Shown: piece after piece, positions 1-7,265 of the stretch
Numbering within the stretch: the first letter of the stretch is position 1
Layout of the letters: each line of letters opens with the position of its first letter
DNA from: Bradyrhizobium sp. Ce-3
Lineage (GTDB): Bacteria > Pseudomonadota > Alphaproteobacteria > Rhizobiales > Xanthobacteraceae
Assembly (NCBI RefSeq): GCF_022835695.1
Contig: NZ_BQUV01000010.1
Coordinates: forward strand, 186,001 to 250,000
DNA length: 64,000 nucleotides
Direction of reading: 5' to 3'
Position numbers and translations under genes: made by a program
Notes under the pieces: model-generated
What the model was told of the DNA's origin: nothing
Database searches by the model: none
The model's input: only the letters and a program-made list of their open reading frames with translations

Positions 1-2
1 TC

Positions 3-404
3 AATGCGGCCGGCGCCAAGACACTATGTCGGACCACGATCACCGGCACCTTCGGGACCGGCCAGACGGCTGTTCGCATCGATCTGATCGAGCGTGAAGA
101 CGGAACCGGCCGCCTCCAGCTGTTCCTGCCGGTCGGCATGTACTTGCAGGCCGGAGTCAAGCTGTCGGTCGACCAGCAGAAGGTCCATCGCCTGCCCTAT
201 ACCTGGTGCGTGAGCAACATGTGCATCGCAGCCGATGTTGCCGATCCCAAGCTGCTCGAGGAAATGGATGCCGGAAAGGCGCTCACGATCGACGTAGTCG
301 ATACCAGCATCCTGACGGTGACCACATCGGTCCCGCTCGACCGCTTTGCGAGCGTCCGCAAGGGACCACCCGCGCTGACGCTCGATCAAGCCATCGACGA
401 ATGA
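3..404 (+). CDS. Invasion-associated locus B (IalB) family protein, 5'-truncated
   Basis: The reading frame is open from the window edge to a TGA at 402-404, giving the last 133 residues; the signal peptide and start lie outside. The fragment has the IalB-type beta-rich pattern: a Cys-containing strand (KTLCRTT), the LFLPVGMYLQAGV segment, then the Cys pair in LPYTWCVSNMC. IalB-family proteins are small secreted proteins common in Rhizobiales; their biochemical role is unclear outside Bartonella invasion, so the name should not be read as virulence. The gene converges on the receiver protein that follows, with only 16 bp between the stops. Family assignment is fairly sure, function unknown. 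Confidence 0.75.
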   Translation, partial: NAAGAKTLCRTTITGTFGTGQTAVRIDLIEREDGTGRLQLFLPVGMYLQAGVKLSVDQQKVHRLPYTWCVSNMCIAADVADPKLLEEMDAGKALTIDVVDTSILTVTTSVPLDRFASVRKGPPALTLDQAIDE

Positions 405-420
405 TGGAGACCCGCGATCG

Positions 421-795
421 CTAGACCACCCCAGCCAATAATTGTTCGATCGGCTGCATCAGCGATTTTGCCGTGAACGGCTTGGTCAGATAGGCGACGC
501 ATCCCGATGCCATCGCGGCCATGCGCGTCGCCGGATTGTCATTTCCGGTGATGTAGATGACGGGAACCTCGATGCCCTGATCCGCCAGGCGGTGTCGCAG
601 TTCGATCCCGGAACCATCGCTGAGATTGATGTCCAGGATGATGCACAGCGCGCTCTCGAAGCTGCCATGCCCAAGCAAGGCACTTCCGGTCTCGAACAAT
701 CTGGATGCGAATCCATACTCCCGCAGCAGCCGTCCGATGCCACGGAGCATGGAGGGATTATCATCCACGACGAAGACGAATTTCGCGGTAGGCAA
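421..795 (-). CDS. Single-domain response regulator (receiver only)
   Basis: This 124-residue protein is a stand-alone CheY/FixJ-type receiver with no output domain. The acidic pocket is at D11-D12, the phospho-acceptor at D55 (CIILDINLSDG), the conserved Thr in YITG near residue 83 and the Lys at K105 (YLTKPF), so all residues needed for phosphotransfer are present. It lies downstream of and on the same strand as a FixJ-like regulator and a histidine kinase, with a 190-bp gap that could hold its own promoter. It may be a phosphate sink or a competitor of the full-length regulator for the same kinase; that role is inferred from context. Confidence 0.85.
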   Translation of the reverse strand: MPTAKFVFVVDDNPSMLRGIGRLLREYGFASRLFETGSALLGHGSFESALCIILDINLSDGSGIELRHRLADQGIEVPVIYITGNDNPATRMAAMASGCVAYLTKPFTAKSLMQPIEQLLAGVV

Positions 796-985
796 ATCCT
801 GACGCCTCTACGTTATCACCAAGCCAAACCCTCGACCTGCTGCCCAACGTCCACGCTTGGACGAAAGATACACGGCAATCTCGCCGGCGCGCGATACCGT
901 CGCGGCCAATACCGGAGATACGCGCCGTGACAGCGCTTTCATATTGTACCATGGGACATGGACGGCAGGAGCCAGCCCGAGCCGG

Positions 986-1618
986 TCAACCCTTGATCTC
1001 GCCATCGAGCGCGCGCGCGCCGAGCCGCTCGGCGATCGAGACCAGCTCGGCAAGCGATTGCACCTGCATTTTCTCCATGACCTGGTGACGGTGCGCCTTG
1101 ATGGTGCGTTCGGTGGTGCCGAGCTCATAGCCGATCTGCTTGTTGATCCGGCCGCGTACGATCAGATCGAACACTTGCCGCTCGCGTGGGGTGAGCCTCG
1201 CCAGCAGGGCACGGAGTGTGTCGAGCTTGGTGCGCCGACTGCGGGCCAACTCGTGCCGCGCGACGGCGCGATTGATGGCCTCGATCAGTTGCTCTGACGC
1301 GATCGGCTTGGTCAGGAAATCCTCGGCGCCGGCCTTGATCGCCTGGACGGTGGTCGCGGTGTCGGCGTGTCCGGTGAGGAAGACGATCGGAAGCGTCGAC
1401 TCCAGCTCGTTGAGGCGGACCTGCAGCTCTGGGCCACTCATTCCGGGAATGCGGACGTCCAGCACGATGCAGCCGGCGTCATCATCGCTCGGCAATCGAT
1501 CGAGCAGTTGCCGCGCCGATGCATATGTCGCGACACGGTAGCCGGCGAGCTTGAGCCTGCGCTCGAGTGCTGTGCGAAACGAGGCGTCGTCGTCGACGAT
1601 ATGCACGTAAGCGTGCAT
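986..1618 (-). CDS. FixJ-family response regulator, receiver plus LuxR-type HTH
   Basis: This 210-residue transcription factor has an N-terminal receiver (residues 5-120) with acidic residues D9-D11, phospho-acceptor D54 and K104 in FLTKP, then a linker and a LuxR/GerE helix-turn-helix at about 140-200 (LTPRERQVFDLIVRG and TERTIKAHRHQVMEKM). The layout is that of FixJ. It begins 82 bp after the upstream sensor kinase, so the two likely form a two-component pair in one transcript. Because a FixK-like gene lies just beyond the kinase, a FixLJ-FixK style cascade is plausible. The kinase has no haem-PAS domain, so the signal is not the classic FixL oxygen signal. Confidence 0.88.
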   Translation of the reverse strand: MHAYVHIVDDDASFRTALERRLKLAGYRVATYASARQLLDRLPSDDDAGCIVLDVRIPGMSGPELQVRLNELESTLPIVFLTGHADTATTVQAIKAGAEDFLTKPIASEQLIEAINRAVARHELARSRRTKLDTLRALLARLTPRERQVFDLIVRGRINKQIGYELGTTERTIKAHRHQVMEKMQVQSLAELVSIAERLGARALDGEIKG

Positions 1619-1700
1619 TGCCCTCTCCTGCGCGACCGACGGAAAATGCAGCGCTGGCTAGATTAGCACTGCCTACCGCCAAAGTAAGAGCCCAAACGAG

Positions 1701-3545
1701 CTACGCCGCGAGCGGCAGCGAAAGGTGAAAAACCGCACCGCCACCGGACTGGTTCTCGGCCCAGATCTGACCGCCGTGCGCCAGCACGATGGTCCGCGCG
1801 ATCGACAGGCCGATGCCCATGCCCTGCTCCTTCGTAGTGAAGAACGGATCAAAAATGTCGTCCAACCGATCCTGAGGAATTCCGGAGCCGGAATCGGAGA
1901 TTGAAATCACGGCCGACGCCGCCCCGTTGACGTCAGTACGGCCGATGATCGTGCGCCCGTAGGGCATCTTGGCCATCGCATCCATGCTGTTGACCACGAG
2001 GTTGAGGATGACCTGCTGCAACTGGACCGGGTCACCCTGCACCCGCAGGACCTGCGGCGACGTCTGCAGGTAGATCGCGACATTGCGTGCCGAAGCCTGC
2101 AGCTTGAGGAAATCGAATGCCTCCCGCATGGTCTGGTTGAGGTCGATCTCCTTCTTCTCAAACGGCGCACGCTTCAGCAGGCTGCGCATCCGGCGGATCA
2201 CCTCGCTCGCACGCAGGTCGTCGCGCTTGATGTCGGAGATGATTTCCCGCACCTCCTGAAGGTCGGGCGTCGGCGAGCCGAGGATCAGCTCCGCGCTCTC
2301 GGCATTGGTCAGGATCGAGCCGAGCGGCTGATTGAGCTCATGAGCGATCGAGGATGACAGTTCTCCGGCCGTCGCCTGCCGATTGCTGTGAGCAAGCTGG
2401 GACAGGCGATTGCCGGCCTCGACCTCAGCCTTTCGTCGCATGTACCGCTCGTGCAGCAGGAACGCGATCAGCAGGGTCTGAAACAGCACCGCCGTGGTGA
2501 GCGCGATCACCCGCCAGCGATATTTTTCCAGGAAGGACGGCTCGCGGAAGCGAATTTCGCTGCCGTGCGGCAGACTGGCCTCGCTGACATTCCAGCGCTG
2601 CATCTGGTGCCAATTGAAGATCGGCTTCACAGCGTCGATGACCGACGGTGGCAGGCTGTCCGGCGCTTCGCCATCCAGAATCCGCAGTGCCCGTTGTGCC
2701 GCCTCGGCACCGATCAAGGACGGGGAGATCACGAATCCGCCGATGCCGCCCGGCTCGAGAAACGTCTCCGCTGCAACCACAATGGGACGATTGGCCTTCG
2801 CTGCGACGAATGCGAGGGCATCCGAGGGCGGATAGTAATTGCCTTTGCCGTCGCTATAGAGACCTGTGTAAATGATCGCGCTGTGGTCGGGTAGCGCGGC
2901 TACCTGCTCGATGACCTCGGGCATCGGACGTCCGATAATCTCGATCAGGTCAAGGCCAGGAAGGCCGGTCGCCACTTGATCCTTCCAATTGCGGAAAAGA
3001 ACTTGCCGATCCCATTCGGCGCCAACGAGTGCGACCGTCTTGAGATCTGGTACCACAGCGCGGGCGGCCAGAACGGCATCCTTGAGCTTCAAGGACACGA
3101 TCCCGCCGGTGACGTAGGCCGGCGGCTGCAATCGCTTGAAATCGCCCTCTTCAACCAGCGCGAACACGATCGGCGTGTCCGGCCAGAGCTGCGGGCGCCA
3201 GCGGATCGCAAGCTCGAGCGCCGCCGCGCCGACGGCAACGACGACGCCGATCGGTCGATCACGGTATTTCTCCTCGAGAAATCTCCGGAAGCCGTCCTGA
3301 TAGGCCTCACCTCCGAAGCGATTAAGATCGAGGCTCTCGGTGTAGATCGTCGTCGGCGCGTGACCATGTGCGCTCACGGCATCCCGCAGCCCGACGAAGA
3401 CCTGGTAGTAGAACGGGCCGCGCCGATCGGACTGGTCCAGCACCAGCATGGAATGCGGACGCATCCCCTGCGCCCGGAGACCAGCCGGCGACAACAAGCT
3501 AGCCAGCAGGATGATCAGTCCAGAGAGCCGAATTGCCTTGCCCAT
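1701..3545 (-). CDS. Sensor histidine kinase with periplasmic ABC-binding-protein-like sensor domain
   Basis: This 614-residue membrane kinase has a signal peptide at about 1-25, a long periplasmic region (30-330) of the ABC_sub_bind type seen in some rhizobial kinases, one membrane segment near 345-365 (VIALTTAVLFQTLLIAFLL), and a cytoplasmic kinase core. The dimerisation box SSIAHELNQP carries phospho-acceptor His at about 402. The ATPase part has the N box (ILNLVVNSMDAM), G1 (DSGSGIP), F box (DPFFTTK) and G2 (GMGIGLSIA), so it should be active. The paired regulator follows on the same strand. The ligand is unknown; a small periplasmic solute is more likely than oxygen itself. Confidence 0.88.
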   Translation of the reverse strand: MGKAIRLSGLIILLASLLSPAGLRAQGMRPHSMLVLDQSDRRGPFYYQVFVGLRDAVSAHGHAPTTIYTESLDLNRFGGEAYQDGFRRFLEEKYRDRPIGVVVAVGAAALELAIRWRPQLWPDTPIVFALVEEGDFKRLQPPAYVTGGIVSLKLKDAVLAARAVVPDLKTVALVGAEWDRQVLFRNWKDQVATGLPGLDLIEIIGRPMPEVIEQVAALPDHSAIIYTGLYSDGKGNYYPPSDALAFVAAKANRPIVVAAETFLEPGGIGGFVISPSLIGAEAAQRALRILDGEAPDSLPPSVIDAVKPIFNWHQMQRWNVSEASLPHGSEIRFREPSFLEKYRWRVIALTTAVLFQTLLIAFLLHERYMRRKAEVEAGNRLSQLAHSNRQATAGELSSSIAHELNQPLGSILTNAESAELILGSPTPDLQEVREIISDIKRDDLRASEVIRRMRSLLKRAPFEKKEIDLNQTMREAFDFLKLQASARNVAIYLQTSPQVLRVQGDPVQLQQVILNLVVNSMDAMAKMPYGRTIIGRTDVNGAASAVISISDSGSGIPQDRLDDIFDPFFTTKEQGMGIGLSIARTIVLAHGGQIWAENQSGGGAVFHLSLPLAA

Positions 3546-3780
3546 AGCGCTCGCAGCCGGAGGTCAACGGGGTCAGGAAAGCTAGCACGGTTATCGCCGC
3601 AAATATTGAAAAGTAAGGCACGACTTGCATACCAATTGCGAACAAATTGGCGCATTCCGCGTACCCTGTCCCTTGGGACAATGGCCTCAAGACCAATAGA
3701 GCCCGGCCGGGCCGTGTCGTAGTCATTGTGCGCGGACCAGCATTTTCGAGCCGCAGCGTCTTGGTGAAGAGAGTTGCTCC
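3546..3780. promoter_or_regulatory. Divergent control region between the sensor kinase and the FixK-like gene, two inverted repeats
   Basis: The 235-bp space holds two clear dyads. One is CCAATT (3632-3637) and AATTGG (3645-3650) with a 7-bp spacer. The other is TGTCCC-TT-GGGACA at 3667-3680, perfect over six bases on each side. Both lie 100-150 bp upstream of the FixK-like start and could be operators for the adjacent FixJ-like regulator or for autoregulation. No TTGAT-N4-ATCAA box was found here, so autoregulation through that motif is not supported. Confidence 0.5.
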
Positions 3781-4449
3781 ATGTTCGCTCGCGTCAATGT
3801 CAGACCGGCCAACGCACCGAGCATCCTCGGCGGGCTGACCGCCCAGCACGCCGATTTCGTCACCAGCGAATTCCACTACAGGAAGGGCGCCGAGATCTAC
3901 GGCGAGAAGGAGCCCGCGGAATATGTTTACCAGGTCGTCTCAGGGGCCGTCCGCAGCTACAAGCTGCTCTCCGACGGACGGCGCCAGATTGGCGCCTTTC
4001 ATCTCGCCGGAGACATTTTCGGCCTTGAGAACACCGAACACCATCGCTTCACCGCCGAAGCTGTCGTCGACACCAATGTGCGCCTGATCAAGCGGATGAG
4101 CCTCGAACGGGGGGCCTATTCCGATTCCGTACTGGCTCGCAACCTGCTGGTCATGACCACCAGCAACCTGCGGCACGCCGAAGACCACATGCTGCTGCTC
4201 GGCCGCAAGACCGCGTTGGAACGCGTGGCGGCGTTCTTGCTCGAAATGGATCGCCGGCTGACGGGAGTAGGCGTCGTCGCTCTGCCGATGTGCCGGCGTG
4301 ACATCGCCGACTATCTCGGCCTGACCCTCGAGACCGTATCGCGTGCACTATCCAAGCTGCATGCCTACGGAGCCCTCGACTTCCTCGGCTCGAACCAGCG
4401 CGAAATCATGCTGGTTGACCGCGGCAAGCTGGCCCAGCTCGACAATTGA
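3781..4449 (+). CDS. FixK-like CRP/FNR-family transcriptional regulator
   Basis: This 222-residue regulator has a cyclic-nucleotide-binding-type beta-roll (about 25-120), a dimer helix (to 155) and a C-terminal winged HTH. The recognition helix reads LTLETVSRAL with the E-x-x-S-R signature (E184, S187, R188) expected to bind TTGAT-N4-ATCAA. It lacks the N-terminal cysteine cluster of FNR/FnrN and has one cysteine, C171, 13 residues before E184. That matches the spacing between the redox-sensitive C183 and DNA-contacting E196 of Bradyrhizobium FixK2. It is therefore a FixK-type activator without an Fe-S cluster. Matching boxes occur at 6041, 8997, 9120 and 13272, so nearby genes are probable targets. 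Confidence 0.88.
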   Translation: MFARVNVRPANAPSILGGLTAQHADFVTSEFHYRKGAEIYGEKEPAEYVYQVVSGAVRSYKLLSDGRRQIGAFHLAGDIFGLENTEHHRFTAEAVVDTNVRLIKRMSLERGAYSDSVLARNLLVMTTSNLRHAEDHMLLLGRKTALERVAAFLLEMDRRLTGVGVVALPMCRRDIADYLGLTLETVSRALSKLHAYGALDFLGSNQREIMLVDRGKLAQLDN

Positions 4450-4456
4450 AGCGGCA

Positions 4457-4894
4457 TCAGGGGGATTTCGCGAACGCGGCCTGGCGCTCGAGGGTCTTCT
4501 GCAGCACCTCGAACAGGACCGCGGTCGACCAGCCGAACATCAGAATGCCGTTCATGGCCGCCATCGGTCCGATCAGCCGCCATTCCTTGACAGGAATCAC
4601 GTCGCCGTAACCGAGCGTGGTGTAGTTCACGAAGGCAAAATAGAGCAGATCGCTGCCGGCGGGTGCCGCACCGGCCGCGAGATAGGCCAGCGACCACACC
4701 ACGATCTCCAGCGTGTGTGCCACCATCAGGATCAGCGCAGCCGCCACCATCACGCCGCTGAGCTGCAGCCCGAACCGGCCGGCAGCGCTCAGGGTGACGT
4801 TTCGCAGCAGTCCGATCACCCCGACGGTGAACAGCGAATGCAGCACGATATTGATCGCACTGACCGCCGATCCCACGATGAGCTGAAATAGCAT
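4457..4894 (-). CDS. Two-TM potassium-channel-like protein
   Basis: This small integral membrane protein of about 145 residues has hydrophobic segments near 5-30, 45-75 and 110-135, with the K+ channel selectivity filter TTLGYGD between the last two. It belongs to the ion-channel-2 type. The ATG at 4894 overlaps the stop of the upstream AI-2E transporter (TGATG), indicating translational coupling. A longer reading of the same frame extends across the transporter gene, but that part is Arg-rich noise. No cytoplasmic RCK domain is attached, so gating is unclear. Potassium selectivity is inferred from the filter alone. Confidence 0.82.
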   Translation of the reverse strand: MLFQLIVGSAVSAINIVLHSLFTVGVIGLLRNVTLSAAGRFGLQLSGVMVAAALILMVAHTLEIVVWSLAYLAAGAAPAGSDLLYFAFVNYTTLGYGDVIPVKEWRLIGPMAAMNGILMFGWSTAVLFEVLQKTLERQAAFAKSP

Positions 4895-5973
4895 CACTGC
4901 TGTCCTGCCAGCCGCGCGCGGTCGTCGCGGATCCATGCCGTGAACAATTCCCAGGCGACGGCGAGAATGATCGGCCCGATGAACAGGCCCACGATGCCGT
5001 GGGCGAGCGTCCCGCCGATCACGCCCACGAAAATGACAAGCGCAGGCGTGGTCAGGCCGCGCCCCATCACCAGCGGCTTGAGCACATTGTCGATGACGCC
5101 GACGACCAGGAAGAACAATGTAAAAGCAAGCGCCGTCGAGAAGTCCTTGGCCGACCAGAGCCAGATGATAACGGGAAGCAGCACGACCACCGCGCCGATC
5201 TGCACGATCGCGAGCAGCATCACGACAAATGCCAGCAACCCGGCGCTCGGAATCCCTGCCAGTTTGAAGCCGACGCCGGCCAGCAGCGATTGCAGGACGG
5301 CGACGCCGATGACGCCCTGGGACACCGCCCGGATGGTCGCGCCTGCCAGGTCGAGGAAGTGCTCGCTCTGCTCCGGCACGATGCGGGACAGGAAGCTCCG
5401 GCACGCGGCAGCAAGCTGCCGACCGTGCGGAAACAGAAACCCTGCCAGGGCGACCGCGAGCAAAAACTTCAGCATCCCGACGCCCGCATTGCTTGCGAAC
5501 GCAAACAACAACCCGGCGAGCGGCTTCAGATGCGGCACCACTTCGCGCAGCACCGCGCGCAGATTGGTCGACGCCCGATCCCAGAGGTCGTAGAGCGGAC
5601 CACCGATCAGCGGCCAGGTCTTGACCTCCGGCCACGGTGACGGCACGAGAACATGACCGGCGCTGAGTTGCGCGGCGATCTCCCGCACGCCCTCCACCGC
5701 CCCGATGCCGAGCCAGGTTGCCGGCCCAATCACGACACCTAGGGTAACCAGGGTCAGAACGAGGGCCGCAAGGCCCGCGCGACCCCCGAGCATCCCTGTG
5801 AGCCAATTGAAGACCGGATAGAGCGCGACCGCGAGCACCACGCTCCAGGCCAGGACCGGCACGAACGGGCGGACCAGGAGGAACGACCAGTAGACCAGCA
5901 GCGCCAGCAATCCGAGGCGAATTGCCAGCTGGATGAATTCGTCTCCGGCCACGAGCTGGCGAAGGGTTTTCAA
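4894..5973 (-). CDS. AI-2E family transporter (PerM-like)
   Basis: This 359-residue polytopic membrane protein has hydrophobic segments at about 18-60 and 65-90 and a set of helices from 150 to the C-terminus, with the family's C-terminal pattern (VGVIDNVLKPLVMGRG, then GVIGGTLAHGIVGLFIGPIIL). The family contains the AI-2 exporter TqsA, Na+/H+ antiporters and uncharacterised PerM proteins, so the substrate cannot be read from sequence. It forms an operon with the downstream K+ channel-like gene. A perfect FixK/FNR box lies about 75 bp upstream of its start, suggesting low-oxygen control. Confidence 0.85.
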   Translation of the reverse strand: MKTLRQLVAGDEFIQLAIRLGLLALLVYWSFLLVRPFVPVLAWSVVLAVALYPVFNWLTGMLGGRAGLAALVLTLVTLGVVIGPATWLGIGAVEGVREIAAQLSAGHVLVPSPWPEVKTWPLIGGPLYDLWDRASTNLRAVLREVVPHLKPLAGLLFAFASNAGVGMLKFLLAVALAGFLFPHGRQLAAACRSFLSRIVPEQSEHFLDLAGATIRAVSQGVIGVAVLQSLLAGVGFKLAGIPSAGLLAFVVMLLAIVQIGAVVVLLPVIIWLWSAKDFSTALAFTLFFLVVGVIDNVLKPLVMGRGLTTPALVIFVGVIGGTLAHGIVGLFIGPIILAVAWELFTAWIRDDRARLAGQQ

Positions 5974-6040
5974 GGGCGTGCTTTCGATTGAGCGTCAGCA
6001 GGCACATTGGAAGCGGTGCCATCGCCTCGGCACACGCTGC

Positions 6041-6054
6041 TTGATCCAGATCAA
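6041..6054. promoter_or_regulatory. Perfect FixK/FNR box TTGATCCAGATCAA
   Basis: The 14-bp sequence TTGATCCAGATCAA matches the TTGAT-N4-ATCAA consensus on both arms. It lies in the 162-bp divergent space, centred about 75 bp from the AI-2E transporter start and 88 bp from the Gly-rich protein start, so it could activate either or both. Confidence 0.75.
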
Positions 6055-6135
6055 GCGTCTGGTGGCGCCGGCTGACAGGCTTGCCTCAGCCGTTTCGATC
6101 ACAGCCGCGCGTGTCACCCTGATGTGGAGGATGTC

Positions 6136-6543
6136 GTGAACAACACCAAAACCTTGCTGGTCTTGACCTTGCTTGCGAGCACGGTCGGCATTGGCGCGGG
6201 CCAGGCGGCTCCGCTGCCGACCAACATCGCGACCATGAAAGCCGCGGTCGACAACAACGCCGTTCAGGTCCGTTGGGGCGGCTGGGGTGGTGGCTGGCGC
6301 GGCGGCTGGGGCTATCGCGGTTGGCGAGGAGGCTACGGCGGCTGGGGCTATCGAGGATGGGGCGCCGCCGCTGCCGGTGCAATCGTTGGCGGAGCCATCG
6401 CGAGCTCGGCCTATGCCGGGTATCCGTATTACGGCGCCGGATACGGCTATGGCTCCGGATACGGTGGCGACTATTGCTCGCCTGGCGGAGGCTATGGCTA
6501 CGCGCCGGCCTATTACGCCCGACCGCGCTATTACGGATGGTAG
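6136..6543 (+). CDS. Secreted Gly/Tyr/Trp-rich small protein
   Basis: A GTG start at 6136, five bases after a GGAGG site (6126-6130), gives 135 residues. A signal peptide (about 1-25, ending GAGQAA) is followed by a GWGG/GWRGG/GYRGW low-complexity part, a hydrophobic Ala/Gly stretch (AAAAGAIVGGAIASSAYA, a glycine-zipper look) and a GY-rich tail ending YYGW. Such proteins are common in Rhizobiales and are probably envelope-associated; no enzymatic motif is seen. A FixK/FNR box lies about 88 bp upstream. Its composition is biased, so homology searches will give many false relatives. Confidence 0.75.
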   Translation: MNNTKTLLVLTLLASTVGIGAGQAAPLPTNIATMKAAVDNNAVQVRWGGWGGGWRGGWGYRGWRGGYGGWGYRGWGAAAAGAIVGGAIASSAYAGYPYYGAGYGYGSGYGGDYCSPGGGYGYAPAYYARPRYYGW

Positions 6544-6565
6544 GCCGATCGTCAGGCGCCAGGTG

Positions 6566-6591
6566 GGCCTCCGGTCACGTCACCGGAGGCC
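6566..6591. terminator. Bidirectional hairpin between convergent genes
   Basis: The arms GGCCTCCGGT (6566-6575) and ACCGGAGGCC (6582-6591) form a 10-bp perfect stem with loop CACGTC. It sits between the ends of the Gly-rich gene and the convergent small gene and overlaps the stop codon of the latter. There is no U-tract, so intrinsic termination is likely but unproven. Confidence 0.55.
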
Positions 6592-6852
6592 GAGCAGTGA
6601 ACGCCGGTAGCCGCTTTCGCGGGCTTCATTCCTGCACACGAAGCCGCCATCGTAGCCCCTGGCGTAGCGGCTCTGCCCTTTGAGATAATAACGTCCACGG
6701 CGGAAATCGAGCCAGACGACGCTATCGCCAGGACAATGACGCTGCGCCTGGGCCTCATAACGGAAAGGCGTCAGCGGCAACGCGACCGTCTGCTGTGCGC
6801 AGCAGAGCAGAAAGAACGTGGCGCAGGCTGCAATACCGAATCTTGCCGACAT
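6580..6852 (-). CDS. Small secreted conserved protein (HCPGDSVVWL family)
   Basis: Taking the ATG at 6852 gives a 90-residue protein with a signal peptide (MSARFGIAACATFFLLCCAQ) and a compact mature part with the pattern QRHCPGDSVVWLDFRRG, YYLKGQSRYARG, then GGFVCRNEARESGYRRS. I recognise this as the small two-cysteine exported protein family of Bradyrhizobium and relatives, of unknown function; the two mature cysteines may form a disulfide. An alternative start 15 codons upstream would place charged residues before the signal peptide and is less likely. It converges with the Gly-rich secreted protein. Confidence 0.7.
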   Translation of the reverse strand: MSARFGIAACATFFLLCCAQQTVALPLTPFRYEAQAQRHCPGDSVVWLDFRRGRYYLKGQSRYARGYDGGFVCRNEARESGYRRSLLGLR

Positions 6853-6935
6853 GTCGTCTCGACGTTCGATCGGACTTGCAGCCAGCCTGAAGTGCATCCA
6901 TCACCGCCGAACGTATCCGTGCCGTGCTGGCTCGC

Positions 6936-7115
6936 TCAGAGCGATAGCAATCCAAAGGCAAACGCCGCGGTCGACAGCATTCCGCCTGCCATGACCAGCA
7001 CCTTGAAAGCAAGGTCGCCGTCGATGGCCTCAAGCCAACGATCCAACCAGCCGCGGGCGCGAGCCGATGGGCTTGCGCGAACGATTCGACTAAATATGTC
7101 GCCGCCGTTTCCCAT
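6936..7115 (-). CDS. Possible small membrane-anchored protein, 59 residues
   Basis: A short frame on the minus strand encodes 59 residues beginning MGNGGDIFSRIVRA. It has a basic amphipathic N-terminal half (ARARGWLDRWLEAIDGD) and one hydrophobic C-terminal segment (about 36-59, ending AFAFGLLSL), like a tail-anchored small protein. No strong ribosome site is visible before the ATG. Composition and layout look coding, but there is no recognised family. It could instead be a chance frame. Confidence 0.45.
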   Translation of the reverse strand: MGNGGDIFSRIVRASPSARARGWLDRWLEAIDGDLAFKVLVMAGGMLSTAAFAFGLLSL

Positions 7116-7265
7116 GATCGTGAGCGTAGATCACGGTGAAGCCGGGTGACCAGTGCAGCCTGTGCCACCCGGTCGAAATCACTTGCGACAGACTGGCTCA
7201 CCCAATCGGGCTATGGCAGCCGGCCGACGGCCGCGACACACCCGGAGCGGCTTGATTGTACGCGG

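Noticed and set aside
4895-6022. N-terminal extension of the potassium-channel-like protein to 521 residues
   Set aside because: The extension is Arg/Gly-rich and overlaps the AI-2E transporter in another frame; an ATG coupled to the transporter stop gives the expected channel size.
6270-6540. Short tandem GGC/TAC-rich repeats considered as a DNA repeat or CRISPR-like array
   Set aside because: There are no constant repeats with unique spacers; the pattern is codon usage of a Gly/Tyr-rich protein.
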